From assembly GCF_000427885.1 (NCBI RefSeq), contig NZ_ATYW01000004.1, forward strand, positions 62,193 to 126,192: 64,000 bases of DNA, in the 5' to 3' direction. The notes beneath the pieces were generated by a model. The model saw nothing but the letters and a program-made list of their open reading frames with translations, was not told the DNA's origin and searched no databases. This DNA comes from Glycomyces tenuis DSM 44171. GTDB lineage: Bacteria; Actinomycetota; Actinomycetes; Mycobacteriales; Micromonosporaceae. Position numbers and translations under genes: made by a program. Of the stretch, positions 43,109 through 51,931 are shown one piece after another (position 1 is the first letter of the stretch; each line of letters opens with the position of its first letter).

Positions 43109-44368
43109 TCACCGTCCGCCGGCGGCGTGGTGGCGGAAGCGGTCGGCGACCGCCGTCCGGACCCGCGCGAGTCCGCCTTCGCCCTCCTTGAGCTCCCACA
43201 GCCCCATCGTCAGGCGGTGCGCCTCGCGCGGCAGCCGCGAATGCCGGAACGTCCACTCGTACATGTCGAACAGGGGCCACCAGGTGTACCCGACGACGTC
43301 CACTCCGGACTCGCGCAGGCCCCGCACCGCCGCGACCGACTCGTCGAGCCAGTCGATGCGCGCCTTGACCGAATCGGTCACGCAGGTCTCGGTGACCATG
43401 ACCGGGGCCCCGTACCGCTCCGCCGCCGTCCGCAGCAGCTCGGTCAGACCCGCGGTGCCGTCGTCCTGGAACGGGCGCGGATCGGGGAAGCCGCCCGAGT
43501 GGAAGACGCCGGCCTCGAACACCTCGGTCGAGTGGAGCGGGTAGTAGTTGACGCCGACCACGTCCGGCCGCACCGGCGCCTGTCGGAACCATGCCAGGTC
43601 CTCGTCGCCCCATCCGTGCCCGCGCAGGAACGGCGCGAGCGGGTGGGCCTCGTCGACGCGGCCGGTGACGAGGTCCTCCACGAGGAAGACCTGCTCCTTC
43701 AGCCGCGCGGCGAGCTCGCGGTGCTCGGGGGCGTCGATGTCGCCGACATAGCGCATGCCCGCGTCGACGTGCACGAAGACCGCCTGCTCGCCGAGCACGT
43801 CCCGCATGGCGCGCTGCGAGAGCACGAAGCCGCGCGCCAGCTGCGACACGATCGAGCTGAGGCCGTCCGGACCGGACAGGTACGGCGGCCAGTACGCGTA
43901 CTCCCCGGCGAACTGGGCGTGGATCATCGGTTCGTTGACCGGCGTGTAATCGGTGATCCCGTACGGGGCGTAGCGTTCGGCGACGCGCGCCGAGTACTCG
44001 GCGACCAGCGCCGGGTAGTCGGGGTGCGCGAACTGGCGCTCCAGCCACAGCGGCGTGCCGTAGTGCATGAGGTCGACGATGGGGCGCAGGCCGAGCTCCG
44101 CGAAGCGGCCCATGACGCGGTCGAGCCAGTCCCAGTCCCAGCGGTCCGGTTCGGGCTGCACCCGGTACCAGGGCACGCCCCAGCGCACGAGCTCCGCGCC
44201 GGCGTCCTTCGCCAGCGCCAGGTCGGAGTGCCACCGTTCGTAGTGCTCGGTGAGCTCGTACTCGTCGATCGGCCGCTCGCCCGGCCCTCCTTGGGGCACG
44301 AAGGTGTCCTCGACGCCGACGGCGAAGTGCAGGAGACCGTCCTTGTGCCAATGGTGTGAACCGGTCAT
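43109..44368 (-). CDS. GH1-family glycosidase (beta-glucosidase-like)
   Basis: The 419-residue cytoplasmic enzyme has the GH1-type pattern: VRWGVPWYRVQP, the acid/base Glu in TPVNEPMIHA and the nucleophile Glu in VMVTETCVTDS, where most family members have TENG. This altered nucleophile context sets it apart from standard beta-glucosidases, so specificity is uncertain. ATG 44368 overlaps the stop of the upstream permease as ATGA, so it is the last gene of the sugar-uptake operon and probably splits the imported disaccharide. Confidence 0.85.
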   Translation of the reverse strand: MTGSHHWHKDGLLHFAVGVEDTFVPQGGPGERPIDEYELTEHYERWHSDLALAKDAGAELVRWGVPWYRVQPEPDRWDWDWLDRVMGRFAELGLRPIVDLMHYGTPLWLERQFAHPDYPALVAEYSARVAERYAPYGITDYTPVNEPMIHAQFAGEYAYWPPYLSGPDGLSSIVSQLARGFVLSQRAMRDVLGEQAVFVHVDAGMRYVGDIDAPEHRELAARLKEQVFLVEDLVTGRVDEAHPLAPFLRGHGWGDEDLAWFRQAPVRPDVVGVNYYPLHSTEVFEAGVFHSGGFPDPRPFQDDGTAGLTELLRTAAERYGAPVMVTETCVTDSVKARIDWLDESVAAVRGLRESGVDVVGYTWWPLFDMYEWTFRHSRLPREAHRLTMGLWELKEGEGGLARVRTAVADRFRHHAAGGR

Positions 44369-45219
44369 TTGAGTCCCGTCGTCGCGATGTTCTCGATGAA
44401 TCGGCGCTGCACGAAGAGGAACGCGATGACGAGGGGGAGGATCGCGATGAGCGAGCCGGCCATCATCACCCCGTGCGGCACGATGCCGCCCGGGCCGGTC
44501 AGCAGCGTCAGCCCGGAGGTGATCGTGCCCATCTCCGAGTCGGTGGTGAACACCAGCGGCCACAGCAGGTCGTTCCAGTTGTTCACGAAGGTGAAGAGCC
44601 CGAGCGTCAGCAGCGCGGGCATGGCGTTCGGCAGCACGACGGACCGGAACACGCGGAACTCGGAGGCGCCGTCCATGCGGGCCGCGGCGTCGAGGTCGCG
44701 TGGGAGCGAGAGGAAGAACTGGCGCAGGAAGAAGATCCCGAACGCGTCGGCCGCGCGGGGCACGATGAGCGCCGCGTACGTGTTCACCCACCCCAGGTCG
44801 GAGACCAGCTGGTAGAGCGGGATCAACGTGGCCTGGAACGGGATCATCAGCGTCGCGATGATGGTGATGAGCAGGAACCGCCGGCCCGTGAAGTCGATGC
44901 GCGCCAGGGCGTAGGCCGCGAGCGAGTCGAAGACGAGCGCGCACGCGGTCACGCCGCCCGCGAAGACGAAGCTGTTGGCGATGAGCCTGAAGAACGGCAG
45001 CTCGGAGGTGATCTGCTGGAGGTTGTCCAGCGTCCACGTCCCGGGCAGCAGGCTCGGCGGGAAGGCGTTGACCTCCGCGACCGGTTTGAACGCCGTGAAC
45101 ACGATGATCGCGATGGGCAGGAGCACGACGGCGCTGACGACGACGAGCGCGAGCGTCGCGATCACCGTGCCCGGCGTGATGTCGCGGAGTCTCCTCCGCG
45201 ATGTGGCGAGGGCGCTCAT
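44365..45219 (-). CDS. Carbohydrate ABC transporter permease (MalG type)
   Basis: The 284-residue permease has six membrane helices and the EAA loop equivalent (LDAAARMDGASEFRVFRSVVLP). ATG 45219 overlaps the stop of the first permease gene, and its own stop overlaps the glycosidase start. With its partner it forms the channel for an imported oligosaccharide. No ATPase gene is present in the operon. Confidence 0.93.
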   Translation of the reverse strand: MSALATSRRRLRDITPGTVIATLALVVVSAVVLLPIAIIVFTAFKPVAEVNAFPPSLLPGTWTLDNLQQITSELPFFRLIANSFVFAGGVTACALVFDSLAAYALARIDFTGRRFLLITIIATLMIPFQATLIPLYQLVSDLGWVNTYAALIVPRAADAFGIFFLRQFFLSLPRDLDAAARMDGASEFRVFRSVVLPNAMPALLTLGLFTFVNNWNDLLWPLVFTTDSEMGTITSGLTLLTGPGGIVPHGVMMAGSLIAILPLVIAFLFVQRRFIENIATTGLK

Positions 45220-46166
45220 GACAGCTCCTTCTCCCTGCGGCCGAAGAACACGAATTGGACGAGGCTCAGCAGCAGCGTGGCGATGAGCAGCACATAGGAC
45301 AAGGCGGAGGCGAAGCCGACGTCGAGCTTCCTGAAACCGGACTCGTAGATCTCCATCACCACCGTCTGCGTATTGCCGTAGGGGCCGCCGCCGGTCATCA
45401 CGTAGATCTGGTCGAAGGCCTGGAGCGCGGCGATCATCGCGAAGACGAGCACGAAGGCCATCGTGTTCGACAGCAGCGGCAGCGTGATGTGCCGGAACCG
45501 CGACCACGCGCGGGCCCCGTCGACCCGCGCGGCCTCGTAGAGCGAGGACGGGATGTCCTGCAGCCCCGCCAGGAAGATCACGAAGTAGAACCCGAACAGC
45601 TTCCACACCGCGACGAACGCGACGGCCGGCATCGCCAGCGTCGGGTCCTCCAGCACGTTGCCCAGCTCGATCCCGGCGCCGCGGAGCCAGTAGTTCAGCA
45701 GGCCCACCTGCGGATCGATGAGGTAGCTCCACGCGAAGGCGGCCACGGCGAACGAGATGACGAACGGTATGAACAGCGCCGTGCGGAAGAACGAGCGGAA
45801 CGGCATGTGCGGGCTGTTGAGGAGCAGCGCCAGCCCGAGCGCCGCGGCGACCGCGGTCGGCGTGAACAGCACGGTGTACAGGAGCGTGTTGCCGACCGCG
45901 TTCAGGATGTCGGGGTCGGTGAAGACCTCGATGTAGTTCTCCAGGCCGATCCACTCCTCCCGGCCGAACCCGCTGGCGTCGGTGAACGACAGGCGGAGGG
46001 CCGAGAGCATCGGCCATATGACGAACAGGCCGAGGATGATCAGCGCGGGGGCCAGGAACGCGGCGGCCTTGGCGTTTCGGAGCGGCCGGCCGCCCGCGGC
46101 GCGGCGCCGCCCGCCCAGCGGCGCCGGCGGGCGGTACCGGCGAGTCGGCGGATGGTGAAGACTCAT
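45216..46166 (-). CDS. Carbohydrate ABC transporter permease (MalF/UgpA type)
   Basis: The 316-residue permease has a basic N-terminus, six membrane helices and the EAA loop (LYEAARVDGARAWSRFRHITLP). It starts 65 bp after the binding-protein gene, with a hairpin in that gap, and overlaps the second permease. Confidence 0.93.
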   Translation of the reverse strand: MSLHHPPTRRYRPPAPLGGRRRAAGGRPLRNAKAAAFLAPALIILGLFVIWPMLSALRLSFTDASGFGREEWIGLENYIEVFTDPDILNAVGNTLLYTVLFTPTAVAAALGLALLLNSPHMPFRSFFRTALFIPFVISFAVAAFAWSYLIDPQVGLLNYWLRGAGIELGNVLEDPTLAMPAVAFVAVWKLFGFYFVIFLAGLQDIPSSLYEAARVDGARAWSRFRHITLPLLSNTMAFVLVFAMIAALQAFDQIYVMTGGGPYGNTQTVVMEIYESGFRKLDVGFASALSYVLLIATLLLSLVQFVFFGRREKELS

Positions 46167-46189
46167 TGCTTCCTCTCAACCTTCATGGA

Positions 46190-46218
46190 ACGGGGACGCC
46201 CGGGCAGGGCGCCCCCGT
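46190..46218 (-). terminator. Hairpin between binding-protein and permease genes
   Basis: An 11-position stem with one mismatch (about 46191-46201 with 46207-46217, loop GGGCA) sits in the gap after the binding-protein stop. Such hairpins in sugar ABC operons often cause partial termination or RNA stability so that binding protein exceeds permeases. That role is inferred. Confidence 0.5.
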
Positions 46219-46231
46219 CCGCTGTTCGGCG

Positions 46232-47488
46232 CTAGTCGTCGAGCGCGTCCTGGATCTCGGTCTGGGCCTCACCGAGCAGGGTGTCGACGTCCTCGCCGGC
46301 GATCGCCTTCTGCGTGAGCTCGTCGACGGCCGTGAGCACGTCGACGCTGTTGACGACGCCGGGCAGCAGCGGCCGCCCGAGGTCCGACATCTCGGTGAGC
46401 GACGCCACCACCGGGTTCTCCGCGACCGCCTCGGCGGGGATGTCGGTCCGCAGCGGCGGCCATCCGGAGCCGAGCGACCATTTCACGGAGTTCTCCTCGT
46501 TGAGGAAGAAGGCGAAGAACTCCTCGGCCGCGGCCAGTTCGGCGTCGCTGGAGTCGACGGTCGTCGCCATGGAGATGCCGATCGCCGAGGCCGCCTGCTC
46601 CGCGGGCCCGGCGGGGAGCGGCGCGATCGCGTAGTCGATGTCGTTCTCGGTGGCGATCGAGGCCATCCACGGCCCGCCGACGGTCATCGCGGCCTTGCCG
46701 CCGCTGAACAGCTCGTCGGAGCCGATGCCGTCGAGGCCCGTCGGCGAGATCCTGTCGCCGACGATCGCCGAGCGCCAGAATTCGAGCGTCTCGGCGTTCT
46801 CCTGCGAGTCGACCACGGCTTCGCCGTCCTCGACGATGCCGCCTCCGTTGCCGTAGAACAGCGAGGGCCACAGGCCGTTGGCGACGGTCGCGTGGTCGGG
46901 CAGGGCGATGCCGTACTGCTCGGGTGTGCCGTCGCCGTCTTCGTCGACGGTGAGCTGCTCGGCCGCCTGGACCCACTCGTCCCACGTCCGCGGGAACTCG
47001 CCGATGCCGGCCTCTTCGAAGAGCGCGGTGTTGTAGTAGACCGCCAATGGCACGAACCCGCTGGGCACGCCGTACTTCTCGCCATCGATCTCTTCCATGG
47101 CGACTGCGTTGGGGTTCAGATTCGCGGTGTTGCTGCTCTCGTCGGCGTAGAAGTCGTCCAATGGCGCGAACGCGCCCTTCGAGGCGTACACCGGCAGCCG
47201 CTCGGCGGGCATCGCGACGATGTTCGGCCCCTCGCCGGCGGACAGTGCCGTCAGCAGTGTGTCGTCGATACTGTCCCAGGTCTTCACCTCGGTGGAGATC
47301 GTGATGTCGTTCTGCGAGGCGTTGAAGTCGTCGACGATCTCCTCCAGCACGTCGCCGTCGGCTTCGGTGTATCCGTGCCAGAACGTGAGTTCGACGGGTC
47401 CGCCGTCGTCGCCGCCGCCTGAACAGCCGGCCCCGATGAGCGTGAGCGCCGCGGCTCCGGCGCCCAGCAGGGTTCGCATGCGTGTCAT
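46232..47488 (-). CDS. Sugar-binding lipoprotein of ABC transporter
   Basis: The 418-residue protein has a lipoprotein signal ending LIGAGCSGGG (Cys22) and a type I extracellular solute-binding fold with VELTFWHGYTEAD, YNTALFEEAG and GGKAAMTVGGPW. ATG 47488 begins the operon binding protein, permease, permease, glycosidase. A 12-bp palindromic operator lies 73 bp upstream, so the operon is probably repressed by the LacI protein encoded 0.6 kb away. Confidence 0.93.
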   Translation of the reverse strand: MTRMRTLLGAGAAALTLIGAGCSGGGDDGGPVELTFWHGYTEADGDVLEEIVDDFNASQNDITISTEVKTWDSIDDTLLTALSAGEGPNIVAMPAERLPVYASKGAFAPLDDFYADESSNTANLNPNAVAMEEIDGEKYGVPSGFVPLAVYYNTALFEEAGIGEFPRTWDEWVQAAEQLTVDEDGDGTPEQYGIALPDHATVANGLWPSLFYGNGGGIVEDGEAVVDSQENAETLEFWRSAIVGDRISPTGLDGIGSDELFSGGKAAMTVGGPWMASIATENDIDYAIAPLPAGPAEQAASAIGISMATTVDSSDAELAAAEEFFAFFLNEENSVKWSLGSGWPPLRTDIPAEAVAENPVVASLTEMSDLGRPLLPGVVNSVDVLTAVDELTQKAIAGEDVDTLLGEAQTEIQDALDD

Positions 47489-47560
47489 ATCCGAGTTCTC
47501 CCTCAGTGCGAGACTGCGCTGTCTGCGCTTGATTCGACGTTGTCCCCGGTAATACCGTTC

Positions 47561-47572
47561 TACAACGTTGTA
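47561..47572. promoter_or_regulatory. LacI-type operator O1 (TACAACGTTGTA)
   Basis: A perfect 12-bp palindrome with central CG, as in LacI/GalR operators, 73 bp upstream of the binding-protein start. An identical copy is 146 bp away. It is the probable site of the LacI-family protein encoded at 48073-49086. Confidence 0.8.
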
Positions 47573-47706
47573 ATTTCCAGTAAGCTACCCATGCGCGCGT
47601 CCGCTGTCAATGCCGCGTGGCGCGCCCCCTCGGATCTTCTCTGTTTCGTGACCTCTGGTCTCGACTATCGCCACGAGCTCGGTCTGCGATGAGCCGCATC
47701 ACATTT

Positions 47707-47718
47707 TACAACGTTGTA
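47707..47718. promoter_or_regulatory. LacI-type operator O2 (TACAACGTTGTA)
   Basis: This copy is identical to O1 and is flanked by TTT and CAA. It lies upstream of the decayed lectin remnant on the plus strand rather than of an intact gene. Centre-to-centre distance to O1 is 146 bp, close to 14 helical turns, which would suit DNA looping. Confidence 0.75.
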
Positions 47719-47784
47719 CAAGCGAGTTTACACCACCCGACCCCGACTCCACGGGAACGACCCGCTTGAGGCCCCGAATCCTCG

Positions 47785-48020
47785 GAGGCACTGGGCGCCC
47801 TCACCGCCGACGGAGCGGCCGCAGGGCAGTGGGGCGACACCGGCCACGCGCCGCGGCGGTGGACGATCGAGCCCGCCGGAGGCGCCGTCCCCCTGATCAA
47901 CCTCAACAGCGGGAAGGCGCTTGAAATCGACGCCTGCTCGACCGCGGACGGGCCGTCGCCCGGCAATGGCCGTCCAACGGCCTCCCCTGCCGGCAGTGGC
48001 GGCCGGTGAAGGAGGGCATC
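47785..48020 (+). pseudogene. Remnant of a ricin-B-type lectin (beta-trefoil) domain, frameshifted
   Basis: In frame 1 from about 47791 the sequence reads LGALTADGAAAGQWGDTG, then RRWTIEPAGGAVPLINLNSG and KALEIDACSTADG, a good match to QxW-type ricin-B repeats. At about 47950 similarity jumps to another frame: AVARQWPSNGLPCRQWRPV. The frame shift and the lack of a start codon or a catalytic domain show a decayed gene. Such domains (CBM13) usually sit at the end of secreted glycoside hydrolases. The remnant lies just after operator O2, so an ancestral secreted enzyme may have belonged to this regulon. Confidence 0.7.
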
Positions 48021-48072
48021 CAGGAGACGGGGCCGGGAGGGGGGGAGCCCGCCCCGCTCGGTCGCCTCGCGG

Positions 48073-49086
48073 TCACGCGCGCGGCGCGGACTCCCGCTCG
48101 ACGATGCCGAAGTCCGCCAGCTTCGTGCGCGGCGGAAGCGCCGATCCACCGCGGCCGATGCGCTCGAGCAGCGTCTCGACCGCCGTGCGCGCGATCCACT
48201 CGCGACCCGGATCGATGGTGGTCAAGGACGGGATCGAATAGGCGGCCTCGTCCAGGTCGTCGAAGCCGAGCACCGCCACGTCCTCGGGCACGCGGAGCCC
48301 GGCCTCCTGGAGCACGCGCATCGCGCCGAGCGCCAGCGTGTCGTTGAACCCGAAGACCGCGTCGAACTCCGCGCCCCGCTCGAGCAGCTCGTGCATCGCC
48401 CGCGCGCCGTCGGCGCGGTGCCACAGGGTCGCCCGGGCCACGAGCCGCTCGTCGTAGGCGATGCCGTGCGCCTCGAGCGCCTCGCGGTAGCCGCGGAGCC
48501 GCAGCCTGGCCGAGCCGATCACCTCGTCCTCGTTCTCACCGATGACCGCGATGCGGCGGCGTCCCGATTCGATGAGGTACTCCGTTCCCGCGCGGGCCGC
48601 GTCGAGGTTGCGCATGGTGACGTGGTCGCACGGCCAGTCGAAGGTCCGCTCGCCCAGCAGCACCAGCGGGAACGAGACGTCCAGCGCCGCGGCGTCCTCC
48701 TGCTTCATCCCTAGGGGGTCGAGGATGAGCCCGTCGGTCATCCGCAGCCGGGGGCTCTGGAGCAGCGCCAGTTCGCGTTCGCGGTCGCCGCCGGTCTGCT
48801 CGACGAGCGTGACCAGCTCGGACCGCTCGGCGGCGGCGATGACGAAGCCGGCGAGCTCGGCGAAGTAGCTCAGGTTCAGCTCGGGCACGGCGAGGGCGAT
48901 CGCGCCGGTGCGGCCCGAGCGCAGGCTGCGCGCGCTGAGGTTCGGCTTGTACCCGAGCTCGGCGATCGCGCGCTCGACTTTCTCGCGGGTGGCCGGGCGG
49001 ATGTGCGGATAGCCGTTGACGACGTTCGAGACCGTTTTGAACGACACGCCCGCAAGGTTCGCGACATCGTGCAGGGTCGCCGCCAT
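48073..49086 (-). CDS. LacI-family transcription regulator
   Basis: The 337-residue protein starts with the LacI helix-turn-helix (TLHDVANLAGVSFKTVSNVVNG) and hinge helix ending NLSARSLRSGRTG, followed by a periplasmic-binding-protein-like sensor. ATG 49086 follows AGGAGG at 5 nt spacing. The hinge sequence supports binding to a CG-centred palindrome like the two TACAACGTTGTA sites beside the sugar operon. A partly matching site (TACAACGGTGGC, 49113-49124) lies 27 bp upstream of its own start and may give weak autorepression. Confidence 0.93.
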   Translation of the reverse strand: MAATLHDVANLAGVSFKTVSNVVNGYPHIRPATREKVERAIAELGYKPNLSARSLRSGRTGAIALAVPELNLSYFAELAGFVIAAAERSELVTLVEQTGGDRERELALLQSPRLRMTDGLILDPLGMKQEDAAALDVSFPLVLLGERTFDWPCDHVTMRNLDAARAGTEYLIESGRRRIAVIGENEDEVIGSARLRLRGYREALEAHGIAYDERLVARATLWHRADGARAMHELLERGAEFDAVFGFNDTLALGAMRVLQEAGLRVPEDVAVLGFDDLDEAAYSIPSLTTIDPGREWIARTAVETLLERIGRGGSALPPRTKLADFGIVERESAPRA

Positions 49087-49112
49087 GACACCTCCTGGAT
49101 TCCTCACGATCG

Positions 49113-49124
49113 TACAACGGTGGC
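49113..49124. promoter_or_regulatory. Degenerate LacI-type half operator upstream of the lacI-like gene
   Basis: TACAACGGTGGC matches the TACAACGTTGTA operator at 9 of 12 positions, with the left half perfect. It is 27 bp upstream of the regulator start. Confidence 0.4.
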
Positions 49125-49187
49125 GAGCGCCTCGGCCCCGTCGAACGGCGGCGGCGAACCGGCCCGGGACCGAAGCGCCACCGGGCG

Positions 49188-50348
49188 TCACAGGGCGGCC
49201 AGGTAGCCCTCCAGGGCCGCGGCGTAGGCGGCCGGGTCCTCGTTCCAGGAGGCGGTGTGGCCCGAGGCGGTGGTGACGACCGTGGCCCGCTCGGGCGGGA
49301 GGAGCTCGGCGAAGTCCAGTGTCGCGGTGTGGTCGACCGTCTCGTCGGCGGTGTCGACGAACAGGAGCACGGGCATGTCGAACTCGTCGGCGAAGTTCCG
49401 CTGGTCCAGCCCGTCGAGGTCGATGTCGGCGCGGAGCTCGACGATCCGCTTGGCGGCCCAGGTGATCGGGGCGATGACGTCGCGGGCGTCGGCCTGCATG
49501 TCGAGCGTCGAGTTCCAGTCCATGACCGGCGAGTCGAGGACCAGTCCTCTGATCGCGTCGGTGTCGGCGAGCTCGCGGGCGGCGGTGGAGACGATCGCGC
49601 CGCCCATGGACCAGCCGTGCAGGACGACGTCGTCCGCGCCGTTCTCGAGCGCGTACCGGACGGCGTCGACGATGTCCTCGCTCTCGTACTCGCCGAGGCT
49701 GTGGAGCCCGCCGTTCGGCGCCTCGGGCGCGCCCTCGTCGTTGCGGTGGGTGACGGCGAGGACGGGGTAGCCGAGCCGGTTGTAGACCTCGACGCCGCGG
49801 AGCGTCTCGGCCGGGGAGGCGTTGCGGCCGTGGACGGTGATGACCCAGGTGCCCTCCTCGCCGGGGAGGTGCCAGGCGGGCATGTCGCCGAGCCCGGTGG
49901 GGATGTCGACGGTCTCGTACTCGAGCCCGAGCGCGGTGGCGGGGTCGCCGCGGTAGGCCCAGGTGTCGACGCGGACGGCGGCGCCCGCGGCGAGCTCGCC
50001 GAACAGCACCTCCTCGATCGAGCGGGTGACGGTCTCCTCATCGGTGGCGACGACGTCGCCGATCACGGCCTGTCCGTCCTCCCAGGACAGGCCCCAGGTG
50101 CCGGGCTTCTCGGTGTCGTCCTCGCGGGGGAGCGTCACGGTCTCCGCGTCGACGGCCTCGACGGTGAGCGGGTATTCGCTGGGCCCGTGGTCGACGTTGA
50201 TGACCTCGCCGGAGAAGTACCAGCCGGCGCCGCCGAGCGCGCCGAGCGCCAGCACGAGGACCACGCCGACGGCGATGAGGGACCGGCGCAGCCACCGGCG
50301 GCGCTTCTTCGGGGGTGTCGGGGCGTCGGTTTCAACCGTTGTCGTCAC
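49188..50348 (-). CDS. Membrane-anchored alpha/beta-hydrolase
   Basis: The 386-residue protein has a basic N-terminus and one signal-anchor helix (about residues 22-46), then an alpha/beta-hydrolase domain with nucleophile Ser in LHGWSMGGAIV, an acidic residue in LLFVDTADETVD and His in TTASGHTASW. It is probably an extracytoplasmic esterase or peptidase-like hydrolase. GTG 50348 is used since upstream sequence reads as low-complexity Arg/Pro. It is on the same strand as the LacI gene but has no evident functional tie to it. Confidence 0.85.
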   Translation of the reverse strand: MTTTVETDAPTPPKKRRRWLRRSLIAVGVVLVLALGALGGAGWYFSGEVINVDHGPSEYPLTVEAVDAETVTLPREDDTEKPGTWGLSWEDGQAVIGDVVATDEETVTRSIEEVLFGELAAGAAVRVDTWAYRGDPATALGLEYETVDIPTGLGDMPAWHLPGEEGTWVITVHGRNASPAETLRGVEVYNRLGYPVLAVTHRNDEGAPEAPNGGLHSLGEYESEDIVDAVRYALENGADDVVLHGWSMGGAIVSTAARELADTDAIRGLVLDSPVMDWNSTLDMQADARDVIAPITWAAKRIVELRADIDLDGLDQRNFADEFDMPVLLFVDTADETVDHTATLDFAELLPPERATVVTTASGHTASWNEDPAAYAAALEGYLAAL

Positions 50349-50571
50349 AGTGGGTCCTCGGGGGTCGCAGGGGGATGTTCGCTCGATCCTAGTGCGGCGG
50401 TGCGGGGAGCCCTCCCAGGACGAGGGCCGCGCCCGGCCGGGGCCGATACGGGGCGCCTGAGCGGAGGGGCCGCCTCGGCGCGAAGCTCCCGGCCGCCGCG
50501 CGGGCGAGAGGGGGCGCGCTCCCACCGGTACGCTGCCGAAATTCTCTCGCGCCGCATCTATTCAACCATTT

Positions 50572-50604
50572 ATCTATGGGTTAGATTTAATGTCGTCTTA
50601 ACCC
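50572..50604. promoter_or_regulatory. AT-rich island with nested inverted repeats before the second sugar operon
   Basis: ATCTA-TGGGT-TAGAT (50572-50586) and GGGTTA (50578-50583) with TAACCC (50599-50604) overlap in an AT-rich patch 47-79 bp upstream of the binding-protein start. In this GC-rich genome such islands mark promoters and operators; the ROK protein at the end of the operon is the natural candidate ligand. Confidence 0.55.
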
Positions 50605-50650
50605 CCGGCGTCGGCTCCCGCCGACGCGCGACCGCAGAGAGGCGGAAGAC

Positions 50651-51922
50651 ATGGTGGACAGAATTCGGTGGCGCGCGGGCGCCGGGACGGCCCTGACGGC
50701 GGTGCTCAGCATGGCCGCGCTGACGGCGTGCGGCTCCGGCGACTCGGGCGACGACGGCACCCTCACGATGGTGGTATGGGGCGGCGACGTCGACAAGCAG
50801 ACCTACCAGGAGCGCGTCGACCTGCTCGAGGCCGAGAACCCCGACATCAAGATCGACCTCCAGCTCATCCCCTCGGACCAGTACGAGCAGAAGGTCCAGA
50901 CGATGATCGCCGGCGGCGACGGCCCGGACATCATGCAGGTGGCCGAGAACGTCAACTCCTACTCGTCCAAGAACCAGCTCGTGCCCCTCGACGAGTACGT
51001 CGAATCCTCCGGCCTCGACCTCGAGCAGCGCTTCGGCCCCGTCGGCGACCTCTACTCCTATGAGGACCAGACCTACGCGATCCCCGACCGCTCCGGAGCG
51101 ATGATCGTCTACTACAACAAGGACCTGTTCGACGCCGCGGGCGTCGAGTACCCCACGGCCGAATGGACCCAGGAGGACGCGCAGGCCGCCATGGAGCGGC
51201 TCACCATCCCCGGCGAGCAGTGGGGCTACGGCGGCGCGGGCTGGTGGGCGCAGTGGTGGAGCTTCGCCTACCAGAACGGCGGGCAGATCGTCGACGACTC
51301 CGGCCGTCCGACCGTCAACTCGCCCGAGGTCGTCGAGGCGCTCCAGTGGGCCAACGACCTGACCCACGTGCACCACGTCGTCCCGACCGCCGCCGAATAC
51401 GCGGACATGGGCCCCGACATGGGCGGCGATCCCGCCTTCGCTGCGGGCAAGGTCGCGATGAACACCACCGGCTTCTGGGCGATCGGCGGCCTGATCGAGT
51501 CCGACGTCAACTGGGGCATCGCCCCGATGTGGGGCGGCGAGCAGCAGGCCGTGTCCGCCTTCGGCTCCGGCCTCGCCGTCACGCGCGACGCCGAGAACCC
51601 CGAGCAGGCCTTCGAGGCGATCGACTTCCTGACCGACGCCCCGGCGCAGGAGATCATCATCGACAACGCCCAGGACGTGCCGGCCAACCTCGAAGTCCAG
51701 CAGTCCGACGCCTTCCTCCAGCCCGAATGGGCCCCCGAGGGCCTCAACATGGGCGCGTTCGGCGAGTCGTCCGAGTTCATCTTCCGGGCCCCGTTCATCC
51801 CCGAGTGGAACGAGATGCAGGCGACCTTCGACGACAACCTCGGCGAGTTCTGGAACGAGGGCGGCGACGCCCAGGCCGAACTCGACGAGATCCAGACGCA
51901 GCTCGAGTCGATCATCCAGTAG
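50651..51922 (+). CDS. Sugar-binding lipoprotein of ABC transporter
   Basis: The 423-residue protein has a lipoprotein signal ending AALTACGSG (Cys27) and an extracellular solute-binding type 1 domain (TMVVWGGDVDKQTYQERVDLL, YYNKDLFDAAGVEYP, GKVAMNTTGFWAIGG). ATG 50651 follows GAGAGGCGG. It is first in the operon binding protein, permease, permease, beta-galactosidase, ROK. Confidence 0.94.
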   Translation: MVDRIRWRAGAGTALTAVLSMAALTACGSGDSGDDGTLTMVVWGGDVDKQTYQERVDLLEAENPDIKIDLQLIPSDQYEQKVQTMIAGGDGPDIMQVAENVNSYSSKNQLVPLDEYVESSGLDLEQRFGPVGDLYSYEDQTYAIPDRSGAMIVYYNKDLFDAAGVEYPTAEWTQEDAQAAMERLTIPGEQWGYGGAGWWAQWWSFAYQNGGQIVDDSGRPTVNSPEVVEALQWANDLTHVHHVVPTAAEYADMGPDMGGDPAFAAGKVAMNTTGFWAIGGLIESDVNWGIAPMWGGEQQAVSAFGSGLAVTRDAENPEQAFEAIDFLTDAPAQEIIIDNAQDVPANLEVQQSDAFLQPEWAPEGLNMGAFGESSEFIFRAPFIPEWNEMQATFDDNLGEFWNEGGDAQAELDEIQTQLESIIQ

Positions 51923-51931
51923 GCCGATCCG

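Noticed and set aside
47714-47896. A 60-codon plus-strand ORF after operator O2
   Set aside because: It is out of frame with the ricin-B similarity and has a Pro/Arg-rich random composition.
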